DNA of 64,000 bases from Clostridium carboxidivorans P7 (GTDB lineage: Bacteria > Bacillota > Clostridia > Clostridiales > Clostridiaceae): NCBI RefSeq assembly GCF_001038625.1, contig NZ_CP011803.1:3162001-3226000 (forward strand). The letters run 5' to 3'. The notes under the pieces were generated by a model. It worked only from the letters and a program-made list of their open reading frames with translations. It ran no database searches and was not told the origin of the DNA. This document shows, piece by piece, positions 27,556 through 36,602 of the stretch; within the stretch, counting starts at the first letter, position 1, and each line of letters opens with the position of its first letter. Made by a program: the position numbers and the translations under genes.

Positions 27556-28922
27556 CTTAACTTTCTATATTCTAAATTGTAATCTGATAAATCTAATTGT
27601 TTAATTTCCTTAAAATAGTTTTTACATGTCAAACCTTCATAAATTATCATGAAAATCCAACCTAAGGCCATGGCATAGCATACACCTGAAATTCCTAAGT
27701 ATGGTGAAAGAATATACGATGCTGCAACTCTTATAAAGATTTGCATAACTGTCGCAATAAAAGTTACACGTAGCTTGCCAATACCTCTGAAGAATCCTTG
27801 ATAAATATTGCAAAAGCCTGAAAGTATATAGAAAATAGACATTGGCATTAAGTATTTTACGCCTATTAATATAACCTCTTTTTCAGAACCAGAAACAAAT
27901 AAGCTCATAATTTTTTCTGCTCCTAAAAATACAACCAGAGCAGCAGTAATACAATATGCGGTAACTATAATATTGCTTTTTTTGTAACCGGCAATTATTC
28001 TATCAAATTTTCTTCCACCCTTATTTTGAGCACAATACGTACCAATAGATGTAGAAAAACTATCAGCAGGTGCTAGCATAAATGAATCAACTCTTGTAAC
28101 AGAGTTATATGCAGCTATAGCATTTATTCCAAAAGGGTTAACAGCACCTTGAACCAGCAACTTTCCAATGTACAGGCAAGTTTGCTGTAGTGCTGTTACC
28201 CAACTATATTGTATAGTTTTTTTTATTAGTGACGTATCTATAATAAATTCACTTAGATTAATGCTTATTAGTGGAATTTTAATATAAACATACAATATAC
28301 ACAATACAGAGGATATACCCTGTGCAATTACTGTTGCAATTGCTGAACCAGTTACACCAAGCTTAAATACAACGATAAAAATAACGCATAAAATCCCATT
28401 AAGAATACAGGAGAAGAGTAAGAAAATTAGAGGAGTTTTTGAATCTCCTATAGCCCTAAGTGCTGATGAGTAGAAATTATATAAGAACGAAAAAATTAAA
28501 CCTCCAAATATTATTTTTAAGAATATATCAGCACTATTTAAAATTTCCTTAGGTGTACCAGTTATTACAAGGATCCATCTAGATAAAAATATGCAGATGA
28601 TAGACATTACTAGAGTGAAAGCTATTCCTATAATTAAAGCTGTAGAAACTTCCTTCTTTAAATCTTTATATTTACCAGCTCCAAAGAGCTCTGACATAAG
28701 CAGAGAAGTGCCAATACAAATGCCAAGTATAAAGAAAATTGCAATTGACATAATTGGATTTGCAACGCCTACTGATGCTAATGCATTCTTTCCAATAAAT
28801 CGGCCCACAATTATGGCATCTGTTGTATTATAAAGTTGTTGAAATATATTTGCAAAAATCAAAGGTAGAGTAAAAGTTATTAATATTTTCGATGAACTTC
28901 CTTGAGTCATATCGCCTTTCAT
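27552..28922 (-). CDS. MATE-family multidrug/Na+ antiporter
   Basis: This 456-residue protein has about 12 membrane segments and two homologous halves. It shows the MATE N-terminal pattern KILITFTLPLIFANIFQQLY, NTTDAIIVGRFIGKNALASV, and a matching half from about 240. Such proteins export cationic drugs or metabolites using Na+ or H+. RBS gaggatt precedes the ATG. It precedes a receiver-like gene cluster on the same strand but is separated from it by 65 bp. The substrate cannot be told from the sequence. Confidence 0.9.
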   Translation of the reverse strand: MKGDMTQGSSSKILITFTLPLIFANIFQQLYNTTDAIIVGRFIGKNALASVGVANPIMSIAIFFILGICIGTSLLMSELFGAGKYKDLKKEVSTALIIGIAFTLVMSIICIFLSRWILVITGTPKEILNSADIFLKIIFGGLIFSFLYNFYSSALRAIGDSKTPLIFLLFSCILNGILCVIFIVVFKLGVTGSAIATVIAQGISSVLCILYVYIKIPLISINLSEFIIDTSLIKKTIQYSWVTALQQTCLYIGKLLVQGAVNPFGINAIAAYNSVTRVDSFMLAPADSFSTSIGTYCAQNKGGRKFDRIIAGYKKSNIIVTAYCITAALVVFLGAEKIMSLFVSGSEKEVILIGVKYLMPMSIFYILSGFCNIYQGFFRGIGKLRVTFIATVMQIFIRVAASYILSPYLGISGVCYAMALGWIFMIIYEGLTCKNYFKEIKQLDLSDYNLEYRKLS

Positions 28923-28987
28923 GAATTAATCCTCCAATATATTGTAATCTTTTGTATTCATTTTAATTAAGTAAATTAAGTTTTTAT

Positions 28988-29383
28988 TTATGCTAAGTTT
29001 AATAATTCTTCAATATTGTATAAACATTTCTGCAATTTTATTAAATATATTACTTTTTTTATAATTACTACGACTTCAAATTCATTAATTGGTTCAATAA
29101 TATAATATTCAGCCCCTGATAGATAAGCTTGAACAATATCTTCTTTGTCATTTGTCTGAGAAACTACTATAATTTTTCCATTAAATTTAGAGATTAATTT
29201 ACTATCAATAAGTATTGGTAAATCTATAATAAGGATATCAATATTCTTTAAATCTAACAAATAGCCATCTGAACTAAATTTAGAATAACTAAATTTTATT
29301 ATCTCTCCCAAATTGTATTCTTGAATAATTTTAGATAAAGTTAAATTAGTAGATGTATCATCATCAATAATGAGAAAATTCAT
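28988..29383 (-). CDS. Stand-alone response-regulator receiver-like protein with atypical active site
   Basis: This 131-residue protein has the receiver fold pattern: MNFLIIDDDTSTN (acidic pocket), IDILIIDLPILIDS at beta-3 where the phospho-accepting Asp should lie, and SGAEYYIIEPINEFEV at beta-5. The near-invariant Lys of the K-P motif is Glu here (EP), so normal phosphorylation signalling is doubtful. There is no output domain. RBS aagaggtg. It is likely cotranscribed with the 63-residue protein upstream (29468). Confidence 0.75.
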   Translation of the reverse strand: MNFLIIDDDTSTNLTLSKIIQEYNLGEIIKFSYSKFSSDGYLLDLKNIDILIIDLPILIDSKLISKFNGKIIVVSQTNDKEDIVQAYLSGAEYYIIEPINEFEVVVIIKKVIYLIKLQKCLYNIEELLNLA

Positions 29384-29467
29384 TAATAATCACCTCTTAA
29401 TGTACGTACCATCTTACAAAATTGTGTATATATTTAATTAATGGTAGAATCTTCACGTTAATGCAGG

Positions 29468-29659
29468 TTATACTATATTTATCTTCTTTGGAATAATATT
29501 TGTATCATCTATACTATTTTTGCCTTTACAGAACAATGCAATGAATTCTGTATTGGTTATTCTGTTTTCATGCATGATTGTATCAATTGCATCTGAGATG
29601 CTGCAATTTTCTATTAGACAGATTTCTTCTATTTTATTTATGAACTCTAATTTTGTCAT
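29468..29659 (-). CDS. Small hypothetical protein, probable operon partner of the receiver-like gene
   Basis: This 63-residue soluble protein (MTKLEFINKIEEICLIENCS...) is preceded by ataggggg about 8 nt before the ATG. It stands 84 bp upstream of the receiver-like gene on the same strand. The helical pattern with an ISDAIDTIMHENRITNTEF segment looks like a compact DNA- or protein-binding fold. I do not recognise the family. Reminiscent of small late-gene-regulator-like or anti-sigma-like proteins, but that is not supported further. Confidence 0.5.
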   Translation of the reverse strand: MTKLEFINKIEEICLIENCSISDAIDTIMHENRITNTEFIALFCKGKNSIDDTNIIPKKINIV

Positions 29660-29705
29660 TATACTTACCCCCTATAAAATAATTCTTAGATTTAGGTGCA
29701 GCTTG

Positions 29706-31055
29706 TTAACACTTACAGTTATTGATGCAGCTACATTTAATTTTATTTTTATTTGAATATTTAGAATATGTGAAATAAATAATAGGTAAAATATAAAGAT
29801 AAAAAGCATAAGGCAAGTATCCTGTTGCACTTACATTCATAGTTGTTGTAGGTACTAATGCAGCTATATTCCATGGAATAAGTGCAGAAATTAAAATTCC
29901 GGAATTCTCTAAATCTAAAGCAAATTGATATTTGCTAGTAGTATTATAACAGTCTTCCATAATTTTATTTGTCATAACAGTAGCAATTGATTGATTACAG
30001 CCAAATGCTGCAGTTAATATACTTACTATTGAAGTAATTCCAAATAGCTTATGCTTTGATACGGATAGCCTTGAGAATAAATTTTTTACTTTATCGAATA
30101 TTTTTATTCCTTCAAATATGCCAGCAAGAGAACAAGATACGAATATTACTAATGAAGGTTTTAGCATGGATATAATACCACCTCCTTTTATAATACTTTG
30201 CAAAGTGTTGTGATTAGCTATTTTGAATCCAAAAATAATAAAATAAATTAATTCTTTTAGTTGGTAGCTTTGAAAAAATATAGCTAATACAGATGCAGAT
30301 AAGGTACTAATTAAAATAGAAATACTAATTTTAACCTTGCATAATACCAATATGAGTATAATAGCAGCAGGTAGTAACATAATAAAATTAATATTAAAGC
30401 TTTTTAAAAGTTCTGCTGATAGATTATTATTTACAACTTTTAATGGTTGAGACACTGAAAATATATAGTAAAAAATTAGTGACAATATAAATGGAATTAT
30501 AGACGAACGTATCATATTTTTGATATTAGTATATATATCTGTTTTTGTTAAATTGGCAACTAAATAAGCACTTGAAGACATAGGAGAACATCTATCTCCA
30601 AAGTAAGCACCTGCGATAATGGCGCCTGCTATTAAATTTAAATTAATATGTCCACTTCTGGCTATTATCATTAAAGGTATTCCAACAGTACTAACTGTTC
30701 CTAAAGAAGTTCCTATTAAAAAAGATGTTATACAACAAATTATAAAGGTTGAAAGTACAAAAGTAGAAGGATTTATATACTTTAAGCAGTAATATATTAT
30801 GCTTGGTATTGTACCAGAAGCCATCCATGAGCCAATAATTGCACCGATTAGAATAAATATTTTTAGGACTACGAAGGATTGCTTACCTCCATCAAATGAC
30901 ATTTTACCTATTTTACTCAAAGTATACCCATTTTTTAAGGCAATTACTGCAAACAAAATCCAACAAACAATTAAAATGTATCCAATAAATATATTTTCTA
31001 ATACGCTGAAAATTATGAGAAAAAAAGAGACAATTAAACCTATATATATTTCCAT
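29706..31055 (-). CDS. NhaC-family Na+/H+ antiporter
   Basis: This 449-residue membrane protein has about 11 helices. Typical NhaC-type stretches are SSFLIGTSLGTVSTVGIPLM-like (seen as TSFLIGTSLGTVSTVGIPLM), AGAYFGDRCSPMSSSAYLVA, and AAFGCNQSIATVMTNKIMED. It exchanges Na+ for H+, or in related members malate/lactate with Na+. RBS gaggt precedes ATG 31055. It is divergent from a LysR regulator at 31191, which probably controls it. Confidence 0.88.
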   Translation of the reverse strand: MEIYIGLIVSFFLIIFSVLENIFIGYILIVCWILFAVIALKNGYTLSKIGKMSFDGGKQSFVVLKIFILIGAIIGSWMASGTIPSIIYYCLKYINPSTFVLSTFIICCITSFLIGTSLGTVSTVGIPLMIIARSGHINLNLIAGAIIAGAYFGDRCSPMSSSAYLVANLTKTDIYTNIKNMIRSSIIPFILSLIFYYIFSVSQPLKVVNNNLSAELLKSFNINFIMLLPAAIILILVLCKVKISISILISTLSASVLAIFFQSYQLKELIYFIIFGFKIANHNTLQSIIKGGGIISMLKPSLVIFVSCSLAGIFEGIKIFDKVKNLFSRLSVSKHKLFGITSIVSILTAAFGCNQSIATVMTNKIMEDCYNTTSKYQFALDLENSGILISALIPWNIAALVPTTTMNVSATGYLPYAFYLYILPIIYFTYSKYSNKNKIKCSCINNCKC

Positions 31056-31190
31056 GTTTTATACCTCACTTGATTTAATTTTTTATTTCATGTACCATTA
31101 TAGCAAAGAAAGGTATATACGAAAAATATCTATATGCTATTACACTTATACAAATATATGTATAAATTTAATATGTGGAGTGATCATTTT

Positions 31191-32057
31191 ATGGACATTA
31201 AGCAACTTACTTATTTTATTGCAATTGTTGAAGAAGGGAATATAAGCAAAGCAGCTGAAAGAGTACATATAGCCCAACCACACCTTAGCCAGCAATTAAA
31301 ACTTATGGAAGATGAATTAAATGTTAAATTGGTAGAAAGGAATACTAGAAAGTTCCAAATAACTGATGCTGGACGAAGATTGTGGTATAGATCTAAGCAA
31401 ATGATAGAATTAATGGAATCAACAGTTAAAGAACTAAAAGATTTTAATGAAGGATTAGAAGGAACATTATCAATTGGAATTATAGCATCTTCAGGAAATA
31501 TAATTTTTCCGCAGAGAATATGTAATTTTAATAAAACATATCCAAAAATAAATTTTGAAATACGAGAATGCAGCACAGATGAAATATTAGAATTGTTAAA
31601 GAGTGGTGTAATAGAAATTGGAATTATACGTACACCTTTAAATTCAGAGATTTATGAGTCTATAAGTCTACCCACTGAACCAATGGTAGCTGCAACCAAT
31701 AATGACTATCACTGGAATAATAAGAGAAAGAATATATGTTTAAAGGAACTTGTAGATAAACCCCTATTAGTACATCGCAGATATGAAAAAATGATAACAG
31801 AATTATGTAGACAAGAAGGGTTTAAACCAAGAATACTTTGTAAAATCGAGGATACCCGATCCATATTGTTATTAGCAAATGCAGGAATGGGTATTGCAAT
31901 TGTACCAAAGGATTGGGTAGAACTTATTCCAAATATGAATTTAAATTATAAAATAATTAAAGAAACATCATTAAATACAAGTACAACTATAGTATGGATG
32001 AAAGATCATTATTTATCTTCTGCTGCTAAGCATTTTTTAGAAACTTTTGAAGTGTAA
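31191..32057 (+). CDS. LysR-family transcriptional regulator
   Basis: This 288-residue protein has an N-terminal winged HTH (MDIKQLTYFIAIVEEGNISK, AAERVHIAQPHLSQQLKLME) and a periplasmic-binding-like effector domain (about 90-288). I chose ATG 31191, with ggag 10 nt upstream; the longer ORF from 31134 reads through leader sequence. It is divergent from the NhaC antiporter gene with about 135 bp between the starts, the standard LysR arrangement. Confidence 0.88.
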   Translation: MDIKQLTYFIAIVEEGNISKAAERVHIAQPHLSQQLKLMEDELNVKLVERNTRKFQITDAGRRLWYRSKQMIELMESTVKELKDFNEGLEGTLSIGIIASSGNIIFPQRICNFNKTYPKINFEIRECSTDEILELLKSGVIEIGIIRTPLNSEIYESISLPTEPMVAATNNDYHWNNKRKNICLKELVDKPLLVHRRYEKMITELCRQEGFKPRILCKIEDTRSILLLANAGMGIAIVPKDWVELIPNMNLNYKIIKETSLNTSTTIVWMKDHYLSSAAKHFLETFEV

Positions 32058-32236
32058 ATAAAATGATTTAGTATACAAATTTAGATAAATATGGCTGTGA
32101 TACTGCTTTTGCGTCAAGAATAATTTTTGTTTCAAACATGTGTTCTATTATTAATATATCAATTTTATGCGGATTGTTTTAAACTAAGGTATGTAATTGA
32201 TATTTTAAGGTAAAAAATAATAATATAATAGCACAT

Positions 32237-32276
32237 AAACCCTTGAAAACATTAAAGTTTTCAAGGGTTTTCGACA
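32237..32276. terminator. Bidirectional intrinsic terminator
   Basis: Perfect 14-bp stem aaacccttgaaaac (32237-32250) / gttttcaagggttt (32257-32270), 6-nt loop, followed by tcg. It lies between the convergent LysR and MFS genes. Confidence 0.8.
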
Positions 32277-32313
32277 AAGTAAATATAAAGTTTAAGTTAT
32301 ATTTAAAATGACT

Positions 32314-33666
32314 CTAACTTACCTCTTGTACATCATTTTTTAAATTATTATGTACCCTTTTTACCATTTTGTAGAAGAATACAGCTAAAATACTAGTAAA
32401 TGTAGAATACATCATACCTAAATACCATATTCCAGAGAACTCTGTATAAAATGCTCCACCTTTGACAGAATATTTTGCAGCCATATATCCACTTAAGCCT
32501 AGCATAATAGCTCCAATGAATTGTCCAACCATATTGGCTAATCCAACAGTTGCACCATAGGTTTTACTAGACCATAATTCTGCACCTAAAGCATTCATCA
32601 TGCTAACCAAGTTTATAAGTATACCTGTTACAAAAGCTAGTATTCCTAATAAAATAGGAGAAGGTATAGGTAAAGTATATGAATAATACATTATAAACAT
32701 AAGAACTTGTACAACACAAACGATTACAGAACGAGGAATTCCTCTTCTTAAAAGAAAATCAGATAACAATCCAACTAAAGGAGTTCCTACAGCTCTTCCT
32801 AATACGTAAATTGTAGACATAAGACCACCTGCTATAATTGCTTTTTCTTTGTTCATACCATAATGTGTATAAAAATCTGTAGCATACATAACAATCCAGC
32901 CAGGTATTAAACGAGTTCCTACAGTAAAGCCAGACCACATAAATGCAAATAGCCAGAATTTGATATCAGCTAAAATAGCTTTTGTGCTCTGAAGATATGA
33001 TACTTTTTCCTCATCATCAGGTTTATCTATTTTAGGTTTGGATAGTACTTCTATATCAGAAGGAGCCGGACGTAAGAATGCAAAAGCAATACACCCAATA
33101 ATTATTAAAGTTAGAGCAGATAAAATAGATGAAGCTCTCCAATTTGATAAACCAAAGAGTGTTCTACCATTAGAAAGAATAAGAGCAAAAATCGGCATTA
33201 GTAAAAATGTCATTATCTCGCCTAATCCTCCACCTGCTCCTATGAACATAGTCATGGCAAAGCCTCTTTCCTTTTTATTAAACCATTTTGTAAGTACAGC
33301 ACTTGCAGGAATAAAAGATGCACCTGACATAAACCCCATTACAGCACGCCACACAATTCCTTGCGTTAAATTACCACTAAGAGAGAAGCCCACAACACAA
33401 AGTGCAAGTGCACATAAGCCAAGTGGAATAACACGTGTTCCTCCAAATTTATCTGTTACCATTCCCCATGGAACTTGTCCTAAAGCATAAGCATAAAAGA
33501 ATACTGAACCTAATATACCTAGTTGAGGTTTAGTTACTCCCCAATCAGATATAAGGTACTTAGTAACCCCTGTATAATTCCAGCGAACCAGTTCTGCAGT
33601 GCAATAGATAAGCATACAAATAAGTAGAACAATCCATCTATACTGTTTTTTTTCTGAAAATTTCAT
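32314..33666 (-). CDS. MFS transporter, anion:cation symporter (ACS)-like
   Basis: This 450-residue protein has 12 membrane segments. It shows ACS-type features: RWNYTGVTKYLISDW in the first periplasmic loop and GQVPWGMVTDKFGG (motif A). A charged central loop follows (SKPKIDKPDDEEKVSYLQS). ACS members import organic anions such as hexuronates, phthalate-type acids or sugar acids. RBS aggagga. It is 133 bp downstream of the RraA-like gene on the same strand, so the two probably handle one organic acid. Confidence 0.83.
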   Translation of the reverse strand: MKFSEKKQYRWIVLLICMLIYCTAELVRWNYTGVTKYLISDWGVTKPQLGILGSVFFYAYALGQVPWGMVTDKFGGTRVIPLGLCALALCVVGFSLSGNLTQGIVWRAVMGFMSGASFIPASAVLTKWFNKKERGFAMTMFIGAGGGLGEIMTFLLMPIFALILSNGRTLFGLSNWRASSILSALTLIIIGCIAFAFLRPAPSDIEVLSKPKIDKPDDEEKVSYLQSTKAILADIKFWLFAFMWSGFTVGTRLIPGWIVMYATDFYTHYGMNKEKAIIAGGLMSTIYVLGRAVGTPLVGLLSDFLLRRGIPRSVIVCVVQVLMFIMYYSYTLPIPSPILLGILAFVTGILINLVSMMNALGAELWSSKTYGATVGLANMVGQFIGAIMLGLSGYMAAKYSVKGGAFYTEFSGIWYLGMMYSTFTSILAVFFYKMVKRVHNNLKNDVQEVS

Positions 33667-33798
33667 AAAACTTCCTCCTATATGTAGTATCCCATGAGTT
33701 TATATTTAATTTTTCAATAGTTAGTATGTTATATTTGAATTTTATTTCTAACATTGAATCTTTATATAAAAAATAAACTTCTGAAATAATATTTTAAA

Positions 33799-34422
33799 TT
33801 ACTTATTCCATTTTTTATTGAAGCCCATAAGTTCAGCTGTTGTTTTTCCCTGAGCTAAAAGTATTTTTATTTCATCTTCCTTTTGTTTCTTCGCTTTTGA
33901 TTTCTTTAAAACTTCTTCAGCTCTTTCTTGGGGAATAACAACAATTCCATCACAATCTCCGATGATAATATCTCCAGGATTTACAATACGTCCTCCGCAC
34001 TGAATAGTTGTATTTATTTCACCACAAGTTTCTTTTAAGGTTCCATTTGGATTTACCCCTTTTGCAAAAACAGGAAAATTCAATTCGATTAAATCATTTT
34101 TGTCTCTACAGGCCCCATCAATGACAACGCCTTTAATACCACGAGCTATACAAGAAGTTGCAAAAAGTTCACCAAATACTCCTGCACCTGTATATCCTTT
34201 ACAATCTATAACTAAAACTGAACCTGGTTTAGCTTCTTCAATCGCTTTATGTATGGTAAGATTATCACCAGGTATGCAACTTATAGTCATAGCATAACCT
34301 GTAAGTTGAAATTTATCATGAAGAGGTTTAATTGATTCATCCATACTACCTTCTCTATTGTTAGAATCGCAAATATTACCTGTTGGAATATCAATAAATG
34401 AGTTAATAAGTTGTACGTTCAT
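33799..34422 (-). CDS. RraA-like protein / HMG-CHA aldolase family
   Basis: This 207-residue protein has the RraA/4-hydroxy-4-methyl-2-oxoglutarate aldolase core: GAGVFGELFATSCIARGIKG, VVIDGACRDKND (Arg-Asp pair of the aldolase site) and FAKGVNPNGTLKE. Members are either aldolase/oxaloacetate decarboxylases or RNase E regulators. Clostridia lack the E. coli-type partner context, so an aldolase role is favoured here. It is coupled to an ACS-type transporter and divergent from a LysR regulator, consistent with organic-acid catabolism. Confidence 0.85.
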   Translation of the reverse strand: MNVQLINSFIDIPTGNICDSNNREGSMDESIKPLHDKFQLTGYAMTISCIPGDNLTIHKAIEEAKPGSVLVIDCKGYTGAGVFGELFATSCIARGIKGVVIDGACRDKNDLIELNFPVFAKGVNPNGTLKETCGEINTTIQCGGRIVNPGDIIIGDCDGIVVIPQERAEEVLKKSKAKKQKEDEIKILLAQGKTTAELMGFNKKWNK

Positions 34423-34793
34423 ATTTTATGTCCTCCATTGTTTATATTTTTATTCATGCTATATGTACGTTTACATTTGTTTTAACAAAGCATAGATTTA
34501 TAAGAAATAATTATAAATCTTTTAATTAAAAGTTTAATTTTGCCTAAATTGTTGAAGATGATTAGATATTTTGAAAAATAAATATATCTTATAAAATGCT
34601 AAATTATATATTGAACAACTGTAAAATAATGTTAAGTTCATTTTTATTGAAGCAACAGTTAGATTAGTAGGAATCCCGGGTTTTCCGTTTAAATTTAACT
34701 TTAAAGTAATTATAGCATTTGAAATAATAGTTGAATATCAAATAATTCTGCTATATAATATCGATATAATTGGTATTTTGAGGTGAGAAAATA
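34423..34793. promoter_or_regulatory. Divergent control region with LysR-type palindrome
   Basis: The 371-bp gap between the RraA-like and LysR genes is AT-rich. A palindrome atatcgatat lies at 34758-34767, inside a T-N11-A-like context 30 bp before the LysR start, a plausible autoregulatory site. Nothing else recognisable. Confidence 0.4.
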
Positions 34794-35690
34794 GTGAATG
34801 TGTTGTCAATAGAAGCTTTTCTAGCTATAGTAGAAACAGGCAATATTTCTGCAGCATCAGAAAAATTGTTTTTATCGCAATCAACAGTGAGCCATAGACT
34901 AAAATTATTAGAAGAGCAGTTAGGTATACAATTACTTGTTCGAAATAAAGGTCATAGAATTATTCAGTTAACATCTTATGGTAAGGAATTTATAAGCATA
35001 GCAGAACGTTGGCTTTCATTATGGAAGGATACACAAAATTTAAAATCCAGACATATATATAATGACATTGCAATAGGAAGTGTAGATAGCTTAAATAATC
35101 ACACTTTTGTACCTTTATATCAAAAAATTGTAGAAAAAGAACCAAAGATAAATCTTCAAATTAATACACACCATTCATCTGAGATACATACATTACTAGA
35201 AAACCGTGTCATTGATATAGGTTTTGTATTCAGTCAGATTCATCATAATAATATAATTACGAAGCCTATATATTCAGAAAAAATGTATTTGCTTTGCAAT
35301 AAAAGTTGTAACTATTATGACAATATAAAAACTAAATTCCTATTAAAAAAGAATGAAATATATTTAAAATGGGGACTGGATTATCAGCAGTGGCACGACA
35401 GCCATTGGGATCCTGATGAAAAGTCTTTTATAACTGTAAATACAGGTTCAATGCTTTATAATTATTTAAATAAAAAAGATGCTTGGGCAGTAGCGCCATT
35501 ATCAATTATAAAATCAATTGAACGTTTTAAAGATGTTGCTTGTTATTCAATTAGTGATTCTCCACCAGATCAAAAATGCTATCAACTAATTCATCGCTAC
35601 CCAAAAGCTAGTCATATAAATGGTATTGAAATATTTTTAGAATATCTTGATGACTATATTAATACTTGTGATTGGATTAATAAATACTAG
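34794..35690 (+). CDS. LysR-family transcriptional regulator
   Basis: This 298-residue protein begins with a LysR winged HTH (LSIEAFLAIVETGNISAASE, KLFLSQSTVSHRLKLLEEQL) and has an effector domain after about residue 90. The start is GTG 34794 with a gaggtg stretch 9-14 nt upstream. It is divergent from the RraA-like and ACS-transporter pair and is their likely regulator. The co-inducer is unknown. Confidence 0.87.
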   Translation: MNVLSIEAFLAIVETGNISAASEKLFLSQSTVSHRLKLLEEQLGIQLLVRNKGHRIIQLTSYGKEFISIAERWLSLWKDTQNLKSRHIYNDIAIGSVDSLNNHTFVPLYQKIVEKEPKINLQINTHHSSEIHTLLENRVIDIGFVFSQIHHNNIITKPIYSEKMYLLCNKSCNYYDNIKTKFLLKKNEIYLKWGLDYQQWHDSHWDPDEKSFITVNTGSMLYNYLNKKDAWAVAPLSIIKSIERFKDVACYSISDSPPDQKCYQLIHRYPKASHINGIEIFLEYLDDYINTCDWINKY

Positions 35691-35833
35691 CTATTTATAC
35701 ATATTTATATATAAGTCTAATAGCTTTTACATATTTTTAATATATATAAATCCTTGTTATAATATATAGTAGGTAAATTAATGAATTAAATATTAATCAA
35801 TAGTCACTAGTTCATTTTGCAATAACCAAATAT

Positions 35834-35955
35834 AGATAACTATTTTAATTAGTAGCTATCTGGTGGGAGTGACACTCTTTTCAACTACATAGGATTAGTT
35901 GTAAAAGTATGTAGAGTATTATTATACATATGTTTACAACTAACCTTATGTAGTT
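35834..35955 (+). terminator. Two-stem leader or terminator region upstream of the DUF1659 gene
   Basis: A small imperfect stem (agataactat / gtagctatct, 35834-35861) is followed by a gagtg-a-cactc palindrome. A long, nearly perfect hairpin then ends in ttttttt: aactacataggattagttg (35885 on) pairs with caactaaccttatgtagtt (to about 35948). It is either the LysR gene's terminator or an attenuator in the leader of the 36069 gene. The remaining 35691-36068 sequence is featureless. Confidence 0.55.
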
Positions 35956-36068
35956 TTTTTATTTCCAATTTTGGATTAATCTATATTTAATTTTTTTAAA
36001 TTATATAAAAATTTCCGTCTCCTTTTCAAAAAATCAACCTATATATTAAGTGAAAGGAGATGATAAGC

Positions 36069-36293
36069 ATGGCTGCAAAAGCAACAAAGCTTGAAACTGC
36101 AATGATTCTTAAGTACAAGGATGGTGTAGACAAAAATGGAAAGGATGTAATCAAAAAACAAAGTTTTTCAAAGGTGAAAACTTCAGCAGCAGATCAGGAT
36201 ATTTTTGATGTAGCAAAGGAATTTGAAAAGCTGCTTGGAAAAACTCTAAACGAACTTGTAAGAGAAGACCAAAGTGGAATAACCAACGCTTAA
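36069..36293 (+). CDS. DUF1659 family small protein
   Basis: This 74-residue protein (MAAKATKLETAMILKYKDGV...) matches the DUF1659 pattern seen in Firmicutes, commonly encoded next to a DUF2922 partner. I chose ATG 36069, since aaaggaga is 8 nt upstream; the in-frame ATG at 36060 abuts that site. The usual DUF2922 neighbour is absent, and a terminator and MITE-like element follow immediately. The function of the family is unknown. Confidence 0.75.
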   Translation: MAAKATKLETAMILKYKDGVDKNGKDVIKKQSFSKVKTSAADQDIFDVAKEFEKLLGKTLNELVREDQSGITNA

Positions 36294-36316
36294 AAATAAT
36301 ACGAAGTATTATTTTT
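36292..36316 (+). terminator. Intrinsic terminator after the DUF1659 gene
   Basis: Stem aaaaataatac (36292-36302) / gtattattttt (36306-36316) with a 3-nt loop, starting at the stop codon. Confidence 0.65.
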
Positions 36317-36542
36317 AGAGGACAGTTGACAAAGTACAATGGACAGTGAAGGAGGATTTTTCTCCGCTAAACTACGAAAAATCTTTAATTTAAAAGGAAC
36401 TCATACTTTTGTTTTTCAGTGGTACTCTTTGAGTAAGCAATGTTTTGCATTAGCAAAACAAGCTTAAAAAAATAAATTAGTTTTCTGACGTAAGGAAGAA
36501 AACTCACCTTCACTGTCCTCTGTCAATTGTCCTCTGTCCTCT
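36317..36542. mobile_element. MITE-like element with long terminal inverted repeats
   Basis: This 226-bp stretch opens with agaggacag...gacagtgaagg and closes with the inverted counterpart (ccttcactgtc...ctgtcctct), about 45 bp each side with a variable middle. The interior has no ORF but contains small hairpins (gtaagcaatgttttgcatta...). Fragments of the same end lie at 23392 and 24154. No transposase is encoded, so it would be non-autonomous. Target duplications are not obvious. Confidence 0.55.
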
Positions 36543-36566
36543 AATAGCAATCTCAGCCAAGGCTTC

Positions 36567-36590
36567 GCAACGACCCCCGGGGGTCGTTAA
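36567..36590. terminator. GC-rich palindrome after the nuclease gene
   Basis: aacgacccccgggggtcgtt is a 20-nt perfect palindrome, followed by aataaattgtttt. It resembles the acgacccc core of the dispersed repeat at 16417 and 38036. It may terminate the minus-strand nuclease gene. Confidence 0.5.
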
Positions 36591-36602
36591 TAAATTGTTT
36601 TG

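Noticed and set aside
33038..33490. 150-residue plus-strand ORF within the ACS transporter gene
   Set aside because: Shadow of a well-supported 12-helix transporter gene on the other strand.
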